Source: QWHO01 sp039809865
Lineage (GTDB): Bacteria; Vulcanimicrobiota; Xenobia; Xenobiales; QWHO01
DNA length: 64,000 nucleotides
Direction of reading: 5' to 3'
NCBI GenBank assembly: GCA_039809865.1
Contig: JBDHVW010000003.1
Coordinates: 124,001-188,000, forward strand
The translations under genes were made by a program, and so were the position numbers. The first letter of the stretch is position 1. Each line of letters begins with the position of its first letter. The notes beneath the pieces are model-generated. The model was not told the origin of the DNA. It ran no database searches and saw nothing but the letters and a program-made list of their open reading frames with translations. This document shows, piece by piece, positions 17,270-27,972 of the stretch.

Positions 17270-17700
17270 TACTCGGCCTGGATACGGACGTGGCCGTCAA
17301 CCTTCTCTTCGAAGGTGCGCCCGAGCACCGGCGAGTTCGCGAATTCCTGCGCCAGAAGAGTCGCTCCAGTTCGTTTGGACTGGCTCCCCAAGTCCTGTTC
17401 GAATTTCTGCACGTAGTGACGGACCCCAGGCGCTTCGAAACTCCGTTGACCACGACAGAGGCACTGAGGAGAGCAGGCGAGCTCTGGCGAGGGGCGGAAA
17501 TCGTTCGCGTGATGCCCACCACTCAGTTAGTCGCCCGCGTCTTCGACCTCATGACCTCCCTCGGATTGGGTCGCAAGCGCATCCTCGATACTGCTCTGGC
17601 CGCGACCTACGAGGCCGCGGGAGTTCGCTGCATCGCCACCCTGAACGGTCGAGATTTCAAAGTTTTCGACTTCCTGGAAATCGTCGACCCGCTGACTTGA
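17266..17700 (+). CDS. PIN-domain toxin (VapC-like)
   Basis: 144 residues from TTG. The PIN fold is supported by the N-terminal acidic motif (LGLDTDVAVNLL), the conserved Glu in LFEFLHVV, and the later acid in ILDTALAATY. The terminal ATLNGRDF segment is also typical. VapC toxins are Mg-dependent ribonucleases that cut tRNA or rRNA and are held inactive by their partner. The pairing with an RHH protein is a common variant. Confidence 0.85.
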   Translation: MILGLDTDVAVNLLFEGAPEHRRVREFLRQKSRSSSFGLAPQVLFEFLHVVTDPRRFETPLTTTEALRRAGELWRGAEIVRVMPTTQLVARVFDLMTSLGLGRKRILDTALAATYEAAGVRCIATLNGRDFKVFDFLEIVDPLT

Positions 17701-17828
17701 ACGAGGACGAGCTGCTCCTCATGACCCCCCGCGACATGCCGACCGCTCCCGGCCGGCGCGCGCTGGGCCAGCGTTCGCTGGGCAAGCCGACGGTGCTGCT
17801 CACGAACAAGGATGCCCTGGAGGCATAG
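17697..17828 (+). pseudogene. Short remnant resembling an S41-type peptidase
   Basis: A 43-codon frame starts at a TTG overlapping the toxin stop. It reads ELLLMTPRDMPTAPGRRAL and GKPTVLLTNKDALEA, similar to the segment of S41 tail-specific or tricorn-like peptidases that leads to the catalytic serine region (GKPTVLLTN). It stops at a TAG before that serine. It looks like a leftover piece rather than a working gene; the family match is a visual impression. Confidence 0.3.
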
Positions 17829-17896
17829 CTCTTTGAGCAAACTGTTCCTTGAATTGAACTCAAAGTAGAGACTTTCCCACCAGGCGGAATTCGAGC

Positions 17897-19279
17897 TCAG
17901 TTCCGTTCGGCTTCTTGCGAGCGCCAGTAGGCCTGGCCGGCCTCCGGCAGCACGTAGACCGGGTCGTAGTATTCATAGCGGCGGCCGACCGCCTCGGGGT
18001 CATCGCCCTCGAGGCTGGTGCGGTAGTTCTTGGTCCAGTAAGAGATGCCGCGCTCGTGGTCGTAGTCGGCGATCTGGTGGACCCAGCGCTTCCCCACGTA
18101 GGGCACGTCGCAGATGATGCGGGGCGTGGCGTAGCCCGGGAGATAGCCCATGATGTCGTGCTGCAGCTTCTGAGCTTCGAAGACGGCCAGTCGCCAGTGC
18201 TCGGAGTTTGGAATCATGTCGCACATATAGAAGTAATAGGGCATGATGTTGGCCTTATCCAGCAGCGTGAAGCAAAGATCCAACAGGTCTTTGGAGGTGC
18301 CGTTCACGCCGCGCAGGAGCACGCCCTGATTGCGCACGTCGCGAAAACCCGCGTCATCCAGCAGCGTACGGGCCGCGCGCGCCACCAGGGGGGTGAGCTG
18401 GCTGACGTGGTTGACATGGGTGTGCAGCGCCAGGTCGACGTCGTGCTGGCGGGCTTTCAGGCCCAGACGCTCCATGGCGTAGCGCACCTCATCCTGGAGG
18501 AAGTGCTGGGGCAGCCCCATGAGGCCCTTGGAAGCCAGGCGAATGTCGCGAATATGGGGGATCTCGATCAGCGAGGACACGAAGTGCTCGAGCTGGTTGA
18601 TGGGCAGGTTGGCCACGTCGCCCCCCGAGACCACCACGTCGCGGATGGTGGTGGTGCGCTTGAGGTAGTCCAGAATCTGCTGATGGCGGTCATTCTGCTT
18701 GACCGTAAAGCGGTGCTTCTTGACCTGGGGCACGTCTTTCCCGACCAGATCCATCCGGGTGCAGTGGCCGCAATACTGGGGGCAGGTCGAGAGCAGCTCG
18801 GCCAGGACCTTCGTGGGATACCGGTGGGTCAGCCCCTCGACGACCCACATCTCGGCCTCGTGGAGACTGTCGCGACTGGCCCGCGGATGGTTGGGCCAAT
18901 CGGGATTGCGGTCGGCGAATGCGGGCAGCATGTAGCGGCGCACCGGGTCGTTCCACAGGTCTTCCAGGTTGAGCGTGTTCACCATCTGCGGAGGGACCAG
19001 CATGGACATGGTGGCCCGCTCCTCGAGGTCACGCCGAAGGCTTTCGGCCAGGTCGTCGGTGAGAAAATGGCCCAGGGTCGCCTTGAGCTCGCCGAGGTTC
19101 TTCACCGTGTTCTTGCGCTGCCAGGTCGCGTCTTCCCACTCTTTGTCGGTGACGTTGGCATAACCAGGAATGCGGCGCCAGTCCGGCTCGACGAACGTGC
19201 GTTGCGGCGGATAGGCGTAGGGCTGCTCGGAGGACTGGATGCTCCGGGCCCCTTTGGATTCGTTCGAGATCAGTGTCAT
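17897..19279 (-). CDS. KamA-family radical SAM aminomutase-like enzyme
   Basis: 460 residues with AGGAAGGAA before the ATG. The radical SAM cysteines are at about residues 167-174 (CPQYCGHC). The GGDVANLP segment and following barrel fit lysine 2,3-aminomutase. In classical KamA the PLP lysine lies in PGGGGK; here the matching site reads DVPYVGKRW, with the lysine kept but the glycines lost. This marks a divergent subfamily whose amino-acid substrate may differ. The PPIase gene directly upstream (20 bp) probably forms an operon with it. Confidence 0.82.
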   Translation of the reverse strand: MTLISNESKGARSIQSSEQPYAYPPQRTFVEPDWRRIPGYANVTDKEWEDATWQRKNTVKNLGELKATLGHFLTDDLAESLRRDLEERATMSMLVPPQMVNTLNLEDLWNDPVRRYMLPAFADRNPDWPNHPRASRDSLHEAEMWVVEGLTHRYPTKVLAELLSTCPQYCGHCTRMDLVGKDVPQVKKHRFTVKQNDRHQQILDYLKRTTTIRDVVVSGGDVANLPINQLEHFVSSLIEIPHIRDIRLASKGLMGLPQHFLQDEVRYAMERLGLKARQHDVDLALHTHVNHVSQLTPLVARAARTLLDDAGFRDVRNQGVLLRGVNGTSKDLLDLCFTLLDKANIMPYYFYMCDMIPNSEHWRLAVFEAQKLQHDIMGYLPGYATPRIICDVPYVGKRWVHQIADYDHERGISYWTKNYRTSLEGDDPEAVGRRYEYYDPVYVLPEAGQAYWRSQEAERN

Positions 19280-19299
19280 AACGCCGTTCCTTCCTCTTG

Positions 19300-19593
19300 T
19301 TAACCCGTTCGCCGAATGAGGTGGTAGCCAAACTTGGTCTGGACAGGCTCGGAGAGCTCTCCCACGCCCAGCTGAAAGGCCACCTTATCGAATTCTTTCA
19401 CCATCGCGCCGCGCTCGAACTCGCCCAGGTCACCCCCGTTGGCCTTGCTCGGGCATTCGGAGTGCTGTTTGGCCAGGGCGGCAAAATCGGCGCCGCCCTT
19501 GATCTCCTGGTGCAGCTTGCGGGCGTGGGCCTGCTCCTTCACCAGGATATGCGAGCAGCGACGCTTCTCTTTAGGCTTGAAAAGGTTCCCCAT
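19300..19593 (-). CDS. Parvulin-type peptidyl-prolyl isomerase, minimal PpiC
   Basis: 97 residues that are almost only a rotamase domain: CSHILVKEQAHARKL, GADFAALAKQHSECPS, GGDLGEFERGAMV and FGYHLI. It lacks signal peptide and chaperone arms, so it should act in the cytoplasm like E. coli PpiC (parvulin 10). The ATG (MGNLFKPKEKR) sits at the normal distance from the domain. It precedes the KamA-family gene and is probably cotranscribed with it. Confidence 0.88.
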   Translation of the reverse strand: MGNLFKPKEKRRCSHILVKEQAHARKLHQEIKGGADFAALAKQHSECPSKANGGDLGEFERGAMVKEFDKVAFQLGVGELSEPVQTKFGYHLIRRTG

Positions 19594-19827
19594 CCCGGCA
19601 GTTTGGGCATCGGGGGGACGAAATCCTCTGGATTTGTTAACAACCCCTTCGTGGACCATGGGTTGGAAGTCGCATGAGGGCGCGCTTTTCAGCCGTACCC
19701 GCGGTTCTGGTGAGCTGTCAACAGGTCGGCAATATCCTTCCTGGTTGTCTCGCATACACTGCGCCCATCGACCCGCCGGAAGAAAGCGGGATTTGCGCTT
19801 CAAACAACAGGGAGGATTCAAATAGAC

Positions 19828-20670
19828 ATGCTCAGCACCATCGCACCCAGCTTCAACAGCCCGCTCGCTTCTTGCGGCCCCGTGACCCGTCAGGAGCAGC
19901 CCGCTCCTCCGGCGCCGCCCGCGCCCCAGCCGCCCCCCGATCAGGTTGATTTCTCGGTCATCGATACCCCCGCCAAAGCCGCCGCGTGCCCCTCGCTGGA
20001 CCCGGCCGTGCAGCTCGGCCTGGGCGCCGGCATCGCCGCCGTCATCATGGCTGGCATGGGTGGCGGCGCGGTGCCGCTCATCACGCTCGACGTGCAGACC
20101 AAGACCGCGGGCCAGGAGGGTAACCTCTCCTTCGCCCTGGATATGCAGAACCAGGAGAGCCCCGTCAGCGTGTCCGGCGACTTCGCCGGCCAGGCCGTCA
20201 GCGGTGGCCTCGTCGTCAATCAGGAGACCCAGGAGATCGGCTGGAACGGCACCATCGGTGGTAACGAAGAGAAGATCAGCTTCCTCGGGATGAACCAGCA
20301 AGCCATGACCGCCCAGGTGGGCGTGCAGCTCGGCAGCGTCGCCGGCCAGCTCGAGCTGAGCCCGCTGATGGACGAGTCCGGCCAGCAGCCCACCGGCTAC
20401 CACGTGACCGGCGATCTGGGTGGCGAGGCGTATGACGTCACCACCACCTGGAAGCTGCCCGAGGGCTTTGGCAAAGACGGCCAGGAGCCCCCGCAGAAGC
20501 TGGAAGCCACCGTGTCCTCGGTCGGCACGCTCGGCGGCCAGGAGATCCGTAAGGAGTACAAGGTCGAGGCCCAGATGACGGGTGGCGGCCTGATGGTCAA
20601 CGTCAACGGCGGCGGCATGGTTGCCGGTATCGCCCAGGAAGTCAACGGCACCCTGGCCATCGTTCCCTAA
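19828..20670 (+). CDS. Disordered-N-terminus beta-rich protein, unknown
   Basis: 280 residues with GGGAGG upstream of ATG. Residues 1-50 are proline-rich and carry the motif DQVDFS at residues 38-43, like DTVELS in the protein at 46755 and ESVELS in the P450. A hydrophobic helix lies at about residues 60-80 (LGLGAGIAAVIMAGMG). The remainder is strand-rich with many G, Q and T residues, suggesting a beta solenoid or barrel-like fold. It is a single gene with a strong terminator. No known family is recognised and no Sec signal peptide is visible. Confidence 0.75.
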   Translation: MLSTIAPSFNSPLASCGPVTRQEQPAPPAPPAPQPPPDQVDFSVIDTPAKAAACPSLDPAVQLGLGAGIAAVIMAGMGGGAVPLITLDVQTKTAGQEGNLSFALDMQNQESPVSVSGDFAGQAVSGGLVVNQETQEIGWNGTIGGNEEKISFLGMNQQAMTAQVGVQLGSVAGQLELSPLMDESGQQPTGYHVTGDLGGEAYDVTTTWKLPEGFGKDGQEPPQKLEATVSSVGTLGGQEIRKEYKVEAQMTGGGLMVNVNGGGMVAGIAQEVNGTLAIVP

Positions 20671-20722
20671 CGCACAAGAAACTGGCGCGCACCGTAACGC
20701 GCGCTATCTACGCCCTACTCAG

Positions 20723-20753
20723 AGAGCCCCCCGGCCAGGGGGCTCTTTTTTTT
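20723..20753 (+). terminator. Rho-independent terminator
   Basis: A 9-bp perfect stem (AGAGCCCCC / GGGGGCTCT) with a 6-nt loop is followed by eight or nine T residues. It ends the gene at 19828. Confidence 0.92.
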
Positions 20754-20757
20754 GTGC

Positions 20758-21186
20758 TCAGGGGCCCAGGGTGTAGGTGGTGATGCCGCCGGTCGTAACG
20801 GCTGAGATTGTCAGCTTGCCCCGCCGGAAGGTTTTGAGTTGGACGCACTTCTCGGGGAGACTGTGGACGCTTCCGCCAGACATATCGAAACTACAACCGA
20901 CCATCCCGTCCTCGCGCGAGAAGCCTGCCTGTTCAGGGTCGATGAGTTGACCTTCCTCCATCAGGCGAGTGCCGGATACACGCGTTACAAAACCATCCTG
21001 GAATTCTACTCTGGTGTCGCCGCGGGACATGACCTCCCGCTCGGGCATTCCTGGCCAGACACCGTCAATTGTGATGGAAGGTCGAATGGAATGCTGGTTC
21101 AGAGCCAGAAGGGCAAGCATCGAAAGGACTCCCAGCAGCCATCTCACTCCCAACAGATTCAACGGGTTGACGCACCCCCCTCTCAA
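20758..21186 (-). CDS. Small membrane-anchored or secreted protein, unknown
   Basis: Up to 142 residues. The start is uncertain: TTG at 21186 gives the longest form; TTG at 21162 lies after a GAGGGGGG stretch and directly before the hydrophobic segment (VRWLLGVLSMLALLAL). After this anchor comes a small soluble domain (WPGMPEREVMSRGDTRVEF...). One Cys pair (CSFDMS and EKCVQL) could form a disulfide outside the cell. Its end abuts the terminator of the convergent gene. No family is recognised. Confidence 0.6.
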   Translation of the reverse strand: MRGGCVNPLNLLGVRWLLGVLSMLALLALNQHSIRPSITIDGVWPGMPEREVMSRGDTRVEFQDGFVTRVSGTRLMEEGQLIDPEQAGFSREDGMVGCSFDMSGGSVHSLPEKCVQLKTFRRGKLTISAVTTGGITTYTLGP

Positions 21187-21345
21187 CCTTTATTGTGTCA
21201 GCACATCCATCCGCAGAAGGGAGAGCCGCCATGCAAGTTCATATGCTGATTGCCACTGCATTCCAGCGTTCGGGCGGCTCGCGCGGTTGAGCGTTAGCTG
21301 ACATTCAGCCCGGACGTTTCCCGGGTATTGAAGGAGCTAACCGTC

Positions 21346-22095
21346 TTGAAAGAATTCACCCGGCGCCAGATGCGCTCCATCCATAAAGGCATGGAGGCCC
21401 GCAAGCAGCGCGCCCTCAAACACCGCACCCCGGATGGGGACGGACGCACCCGGCAGAGCGTCGTGCGGATGCTCTGTCCCAACCTCGACCGCCTGATCAT
21501 CGTCGGCTCCGTGCACGAGCCACCCCTCAAAACAGGGCTCATCGACCGCTTCCTGGCCATGGCCGAGCACGAGCGGGTCGACGCCGTCGTCGTGCTCAAC
21601 AAAGTGGACCTCGACCGGGCTGAAGCCGAAAAAGCCGCTCGGGTTTACCGACAACTCGGCTATCCGACCGTGCTCACGTCCACACGCACGGGCGACGGGA
21701 TTGACCAGCTGAAGCTGACCGGGCGCTCGGCCCTGTGCGGGCACTCGGGCGTGGGCAAGAGCAGCCTGCTGGCGGCGCTGGCGCCCGAGACGGCCCCCCA
21801 GACCGGCGAGGTGAGCCTGGCCAACAACAAAGGCCAGCACACCACGACCAGCATCCGACTGTATCGCCTCGAGTGGGGCGAGATCTTCGACCTGCCCGGA
21901 CTCAAGCTGGCCCCACTCGACTGCGAGCCCCGCGAGCTCGGGCGGCTGTTCGTCGAGTTCGGCGCCTGCCGGTGCCGGTTCGGCGACTGCCTGCACCAGG
22001 ACGAGCCCGGGTGCGGGGTGCGCGAGGCCGCCGAAATTGGTCTCGTCCACACGGAGCGCTACCAGTCCTACCTGCGTGTGCTCGGAAGCCTTTAG
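21346..22095 (+). CDS. rsgA: Ribosome small subunit GTPase RsgA
   Basis: 249 residues from a TTG placed 9 nt after AAGGAG; an earlier TTG at 21328 would precede that site. RsgA is a circularly permuted GTPase that helps mature the 30S subunit. The motifs appear in permuted order: NKVD (G4), then GHSGVGKSS (G1) and DLPG (G3). The zinc-binding C-terminus is present (CRCRFGDCLH...GCGV). It is shorter than usual (about 290-350), mainly because the N-terminal OB-fold part is abbreviated. Confidence 0.92.
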   Translation: MKEFTRRQMRSIHKGMEARKQRALKHRTPDGDGRTRQSVVRMLCPNLDRLIIVGSVHEPPLKTGLIDRFLAMAEHERVDAVVVLNKVDLDRAEAEKAARVYRQLGYPTVLTSTRTGDGIDQLKLTGRSALCGHSGVGKSSLLAALAPETAPQTGEVSLANNKGQHTTTSIRLYRLEWGEIFDLPGLKLAPLDCEPRELGRLFVEFGACRCRFGDCLHQDEPGCGVREAAEIGLVHTERYQSYLRVLGSL

Positions 22096-22121
22096 CGCGC
22101 CACGCCCGAGCGGACCGGGAC

Positions 22122-22206
22122 CCGTTCGCGGGCGCGGCTCCCTCCGCGGGAAAGGATCCGCTCCCCGGAGCGGATCCGGATCCGTTCGCGGGCGCGGCTC
22201 CCTCCG
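22122..22206 (+). repeat. 25-bp direct repeat flanking a 24-bp palindrome
   Basis: The 25-bp sequence starting CCGTTCGCGGGCGCGGCTCC occurs at 22122-22146 and 22182-22206 without mismatch. Between them, 22154-22177 is a perfect palindrome with 11-bp arms starting GGATCCGCTCC. It sits between rsgA and the CAP/HEAT gene. No T-run follows, so it is not a classical terminator. Confidence 0.85.
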
Positions 22207-22251
22207 GCCGAGCCTGTAGGACCCGCCCGATTCCCACAGAACTTCCGTTCC

Positions 22252-23838
22252 GTGCGGGTCAAATTTGCGACCGTCATCGCGTTGCTCTTGCTCCTGGGCG
22301 GCCCCGCCCGGGGGCAGGAGTACCGCGCCGAAGAACTGCGGGTTCTCCAGCTCACCAACGAGAACCGCGCCAGGGTCGGGCTGCCTCCTCTGGTCGAGGT
22401 CCCGGGGCTCACCCGGGTGGCGCGCGACTGGGCCAGCGAGCAGCTCGAGGACGGCCTCATGGGGCACGAGTCCAGGCGACCAGGACGGCGCTGGCCGATC
22501 GACCGGGTCAAGGCCGCTGGCGTCCCCGTCTCGGGCATCTCCGAGAACGTCGCCAGCGTGGGCGCGGAGGAGACGGACCTCGGCGGCTTCCTCGTCGCTC
22601 TCTGGATGGCCAGCCCGCATCACCGCTCCTCGATTCTGGACGCCAGGAGCCGCGGCATCGGCATCGGCATCGAGAAACGGGGTCAGGAGTATCGCGCCGT
22701 GCAGGTCTTCTGCTACTACCTGCCAGGCGAGAAGCCTCCGGCCGGGACCTCGATCCGCGAGAATCGAGCCGGCAACACCCCCTCGCCCAAGCTCGAGCGG
22801 GGCTCTCTAAAGCTGACTCCGGCGCAGAGGAAGAAGGCGGACAAGCTGGCCGGGCAGCCTCAGTGGCCGATCAGCGTCACCACCGACGCCGCCAACGCAC
22901 CCCTCTGGTTCTACCTCTCGCACCATTCCGACCCGCTGGTCGTCAGCCGAGCTCTGGATGCGCTGGACCACATCTACACCGGCAATCCCGACTTCCGGGC
23001 CAAGGCCCACGGCCAGGTGCACGCGATGATCCTGGTCGATCCAGAGTTCAAGCAACTGGCGCTGCGCTGCCTGAAGAGCAAGAATGCCGCCGTGGCCGGC
23101 TCGGCGATGCGCCTGACCCAGAAGCTGCTGTGGGGCGACCATCCCGACCGGGAGGCCGCGCAAGCGCTGGAAGACGTTTACCGCACCCGGACCGAGAAAG
23201 AGCTGCGCCGCCAGGCGGTGGGCTCTTTCTGGCTCTGCCGGGTCCCCGATCCCGTGCGCGACCGGGTTCTGATCGGAGCCCTCAAGGATGCCGACAGCGG
23301 AGTCTGGCAGCGGGCCCTCTTCGTGCTCGGCGACTGCCAGCTGACAGCGGAGTACCGCAATCGGATCCTCAACCGATGTATCGAGCTGACGGGCGCCCGG
23401 AGCGCCGATATCCGCTGCTGGGCGGCCGACGCGCTGCGGGGCCCGAGCTTCCAGGGCAAAGGGAACGCCGGGAAGGCCCTGCACGCGTTGCTGGCTGACC
23501 CTGATCCGGCGGTGCGCGCGCGGGCTCTCTACAACCTGGGCAAAGCGCAGAGAACGGCGTCGATCGCCGGCATCGTGTCGCTGGTGGACGACCCCAGCTC
23601 GTCGATCCACCGCCGCGAGGACGGTACGACCACGGGCGGAGGCGACCTGGGAACCATCGGAGACGTCGCGCTGCGGGCCCTGCACGATTGCACTCGCGAC
23701 CTGAAGAGCAGCTTTGTTTACCAGCTTTACGACATCCACGGCACCCCCAACGCCGCCCAGAAGGCCATCATGAGGCAAGAAGCGACACGGGCGCGAAAGT
23801 GGTATGAGACGGTGGCCGAGCCTCCCCCCCAGGACTAA
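22252..23838 (+). CDS. Secreted CAP-domain protein with HEAT-like repeats
   Basis: 528 residues from GTG. A signal peptide is clear (residues 1-21, cleavage after GGPARG). A CAP/SCP domain spans about 25-165, with LTNENRARVGLPPL, the GHESR histidine region and the SPHHRSSILD motif that carries the second conserved His. The C-terminal part (about 200-500) has helical repeats of HEAT type (RALDALDHIYTGN, ALRCLKSKNAAVAGSAMRL, VRARALYNLGKA). Bacterial CAP proteins act outside the cell in spore coats, biofilm or lipid binding; the exact role here is open. Confidence 0.85.
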   Translation: MRVKFATVIALLLLLGGPARGQEYRAEELRVLQLTNENRARVGLPPLVEVPGLTRVARDWASEQLEDGLMGHESRRPGRRWPIDRVKAAGVPVSGISENVASVGAEETDLGGFLVALWMASPHHRSSILDARSRGIGIGIEKRGQEYRAVQVFCYYLPGEKPPAGTSIRENRAGNTPSPKLERGSLKLTPAQRKKADKLAGQPQWPISVTTDAANAPLWFYLSHHSDPLVVSRALDALDHIYTGNPDFRAKAHGQVHAMILVDPEFKQLALRCLKSKNAAVAGSAMRLTQKLLWGDHPDREAAQALEDVYRTRTEKELRRQAVGSFWLCRVPDPVRDRVLIGALKDADSGVWQRALFVLGDCQLTAEYRNRILNRCIELTGARSADIRCWAADALRGPSFQGKGNAGKALHALLADPDPAVRARALYNLGKAQRTASIAGIVSLVDDPSSSIHRREDGTTTGGGDLGTIGDVALRALHDCTRDLKSSFVYQLYDIHGTPNAAQKAIMRQEATRARKWYETVAEPPPQD

Positions 23839-23839
23839 G

Positions 23840-23865
23840 AAAGCCGCCCCTCGCGGGGCGGCTTT
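23840..23865. terminator. Hairpin between convergent genes, probable bidirectional terminator
   Basis: An 11-bp perfect stem AAAGCCGCCCC / GGGGCGGCTTT closes on a TCGC loop. It lies exactly between the stops of the CAP/HEAT gene and clpC, with A and T runs on the stem ends to serve both strands. Confidence 0.75.
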
Positions 23866-23866
23866 C

Positions 23867-26377
<2,511 letters not shown>

Positions 26378-26400
26378 AGATTCTCCTCCTTAGTGTCCTG

Positions 26401-27939
26401 TCAGACAGGCCCCGAAGAAGACACTTCGCAATTTCCCCACGAATCCTTCTCGCGCAGACGTACTCGAACGCGAGCATCCTTCGGGTGGTGGGAGACGTCC
26501 GAGGTGGCGGTGAGATCGGAGACGGGCTCCACTTCGAAACGCTGGAAGAACCGGGTCAGGAAGAGAGTGCTCTCGAGGCGCGCCAGGTTCTGCCCCAGAC
26601 ACAGACGGGTGCCCCCTCCGAAACCGAACAGCTTGGAGGTCGAGCCCTTGAATCGGCCCGGACGGAACTGGTCGGCGTCGGCCCCCCAGGCGTCCTGGTC
26701 GCGATGGGACTCGAGCGGGCTCATCACCACCGTGGTCCCCATGGCGAGGGAGAGGTCCGCCACCGTGGTATCCTCCTCGGCCACGCGCGCGACCAGATAG
26801 GCCGGGGAGTGAAGGCGCATCGTCTCCATCATGACCGACTTGACCCCGGTGGTGGCCCGCTGGATCGTGCTCAGAGTCGGCAGGGAGCCCTGCAGGCCTT
26901 CCAGGCTGGCCTGGAGGTGCTTCTGCTCGCCGGGGTTGTGAGCCATCTCCAGAACGGCCCAGCTCAGGAGGCTGGCGGTCGTTTCGTGGCCGGCCAGCAT
27001 CAGGGTAAGCACCTCGTCGCGCACGCGCTCGGGAGCGAAGCCCGAGCTCTGGAGCGCGGCCAGGGCATTGTCCTGCTGGGGGACCGCAATCATCCGGTCA
27101 GCCAGAGCGTTCAGCTTGCGATTCGCCTCGGCCAGTCCCGGGGCGGCAGGGTCGGGGGCGAGCGTGCCGGCGACGATGGAGCTGCGGACCGTCGCGAAAG
27201 CGGCCAGCGTCTCGTCCAACTCGGACGAGCTGAGGCGAGCACCAAACATCACCTGGAAAGCGGAATCCATGGCAGCGCGCTGCGTCAGCGCACGCAGATC
27301 CACCTCGCCCTCGCTCACGCCGGCCAGGTGCCGGTCGAAGACCTCGCCGATATGGCGGATGTTCTCCTCGGTGTGGATGGCGGCGCCGCGCATCGGCGGC
27401 TCGAGAAGCTCGCGACTGGCGCGCCATTCGGGCCCGGTCCCCGTGAAGACATTGTGCTGCCCGAAAGTCGGCCGGAAGCCGACCGCGAGCCGCTCGGACT
27501 TCTCCCACACGCCCACGCCCTTCTTGCTCCGGGTGCCGGCCAGGATCTGGTGCATCACCTCGGGCCGCGAGTCGAAGACGATGGGCTTTTGACCCGGGAG
27601 GTCGACCTGCAGCGTCTTGCCGTGGCGGTCGTGGAGCTGCTGGATGACCCGGTGGGGATTGTCCAGGTTGGTGGCCACGGTGCGCGCGAGCTCGAACACT
27701 CCGACCTTCTGCATGTAAGGGCAGCTGCCGCCCGCGGCGCGACCCAGGGCCCCCAGCAGCGGGCCGGCGACGACGGTGGCGGAGCGACGCCCGGTGGCCT
27801 GCAGGCTGCGAGACGACGGGGGCTCGGGAGTGGACAGCTCGACCGACTCGGTGGGGCCCTCGACGCGCGCGGCAGCAGCGGCGACCTGAGGACGCCAGGT
27901 GGCGGCGGGAAAGAACGGATTGACCGCCTGCAGCTGCAT
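26401..27939 (-). CDS. Cytochrome P450 with disordered N-terminal extension
   Basis: 512 residues. The I-helix AGHETT, the ETMR motif (E-x-x-R) and the heme loop FGFGGGTRLCLGQ with Cys447 show an intact P450. The first 75 residues do not belong to the fold: they are A/P/S-rich and contain ESVELS at residues 31-36, matching the motif in the LysM peptidase at 46755. There is no membrane anchor. No ferredoxin or reductase partner is nearby, so the redox supply and substrate are unknown. It lies just upstream of clpC and may be read through into it. Confidence 0.9.
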   Translation of the reverse strand: MQLQAVNPFFPAATWRPQVAAAAARVEGPTESVELSTPEPPSSRSLQATGRRSATVVAGPLLGALGRAAGGSCPYMQKVGVFELARTVATNLDNPHRVIQQLHDRHGKTLQVDLPGQKPIVFDSRPEVMHQILAGTRSKKGVGVWEKSERLAVGFRPTFGQHNVFTGTGPEWRASRELLEPPMRGAAIHTEENIRHIGEVFDRHLAGVSEGEVDLRALTQRAAMDSAFQVMFGARLSSSELDETLAAFATVRSSIVAGTLAPDPAAPGLAEANRKLNALADRMIAVPQQDNALAALQSSGFAPERVRDEVLTLMLAGHETTASLLSWAVLEMAHNPGEQKHLQASLEGLQGSLPTLSTIQRATTGVKSVMMETMRLHSPAYLVARVAEEDTTVADLSLAMGTTVVMSPLESHRDQDAWGADADQFRPGRFKGSTSKLFGFGGGTRLCLGQNLARLESTLFLTRFFQRFEVEPVSDLTATSDVSHHPKDARVRVRLREKDSWGNCEVSSSGPV

Positions 27940-27972
27940 GGGGTCAGAATACCGGCCGACGCGGAAAAATTG

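Noticed and set aside
21902..22237. Minus-strand frame spanning the repeats after rsgA
   Set aside because: Its A/R/G/S repeats derive from the GC-rich direct repeat and palindrome.
26393..26411. CCTGTC-A-GACAGG inverted repeat between P450 and clpC as terminator
   Set aside because: No T-run; the stem overlaps the P450 stop, so it is at most a weak attenuator.
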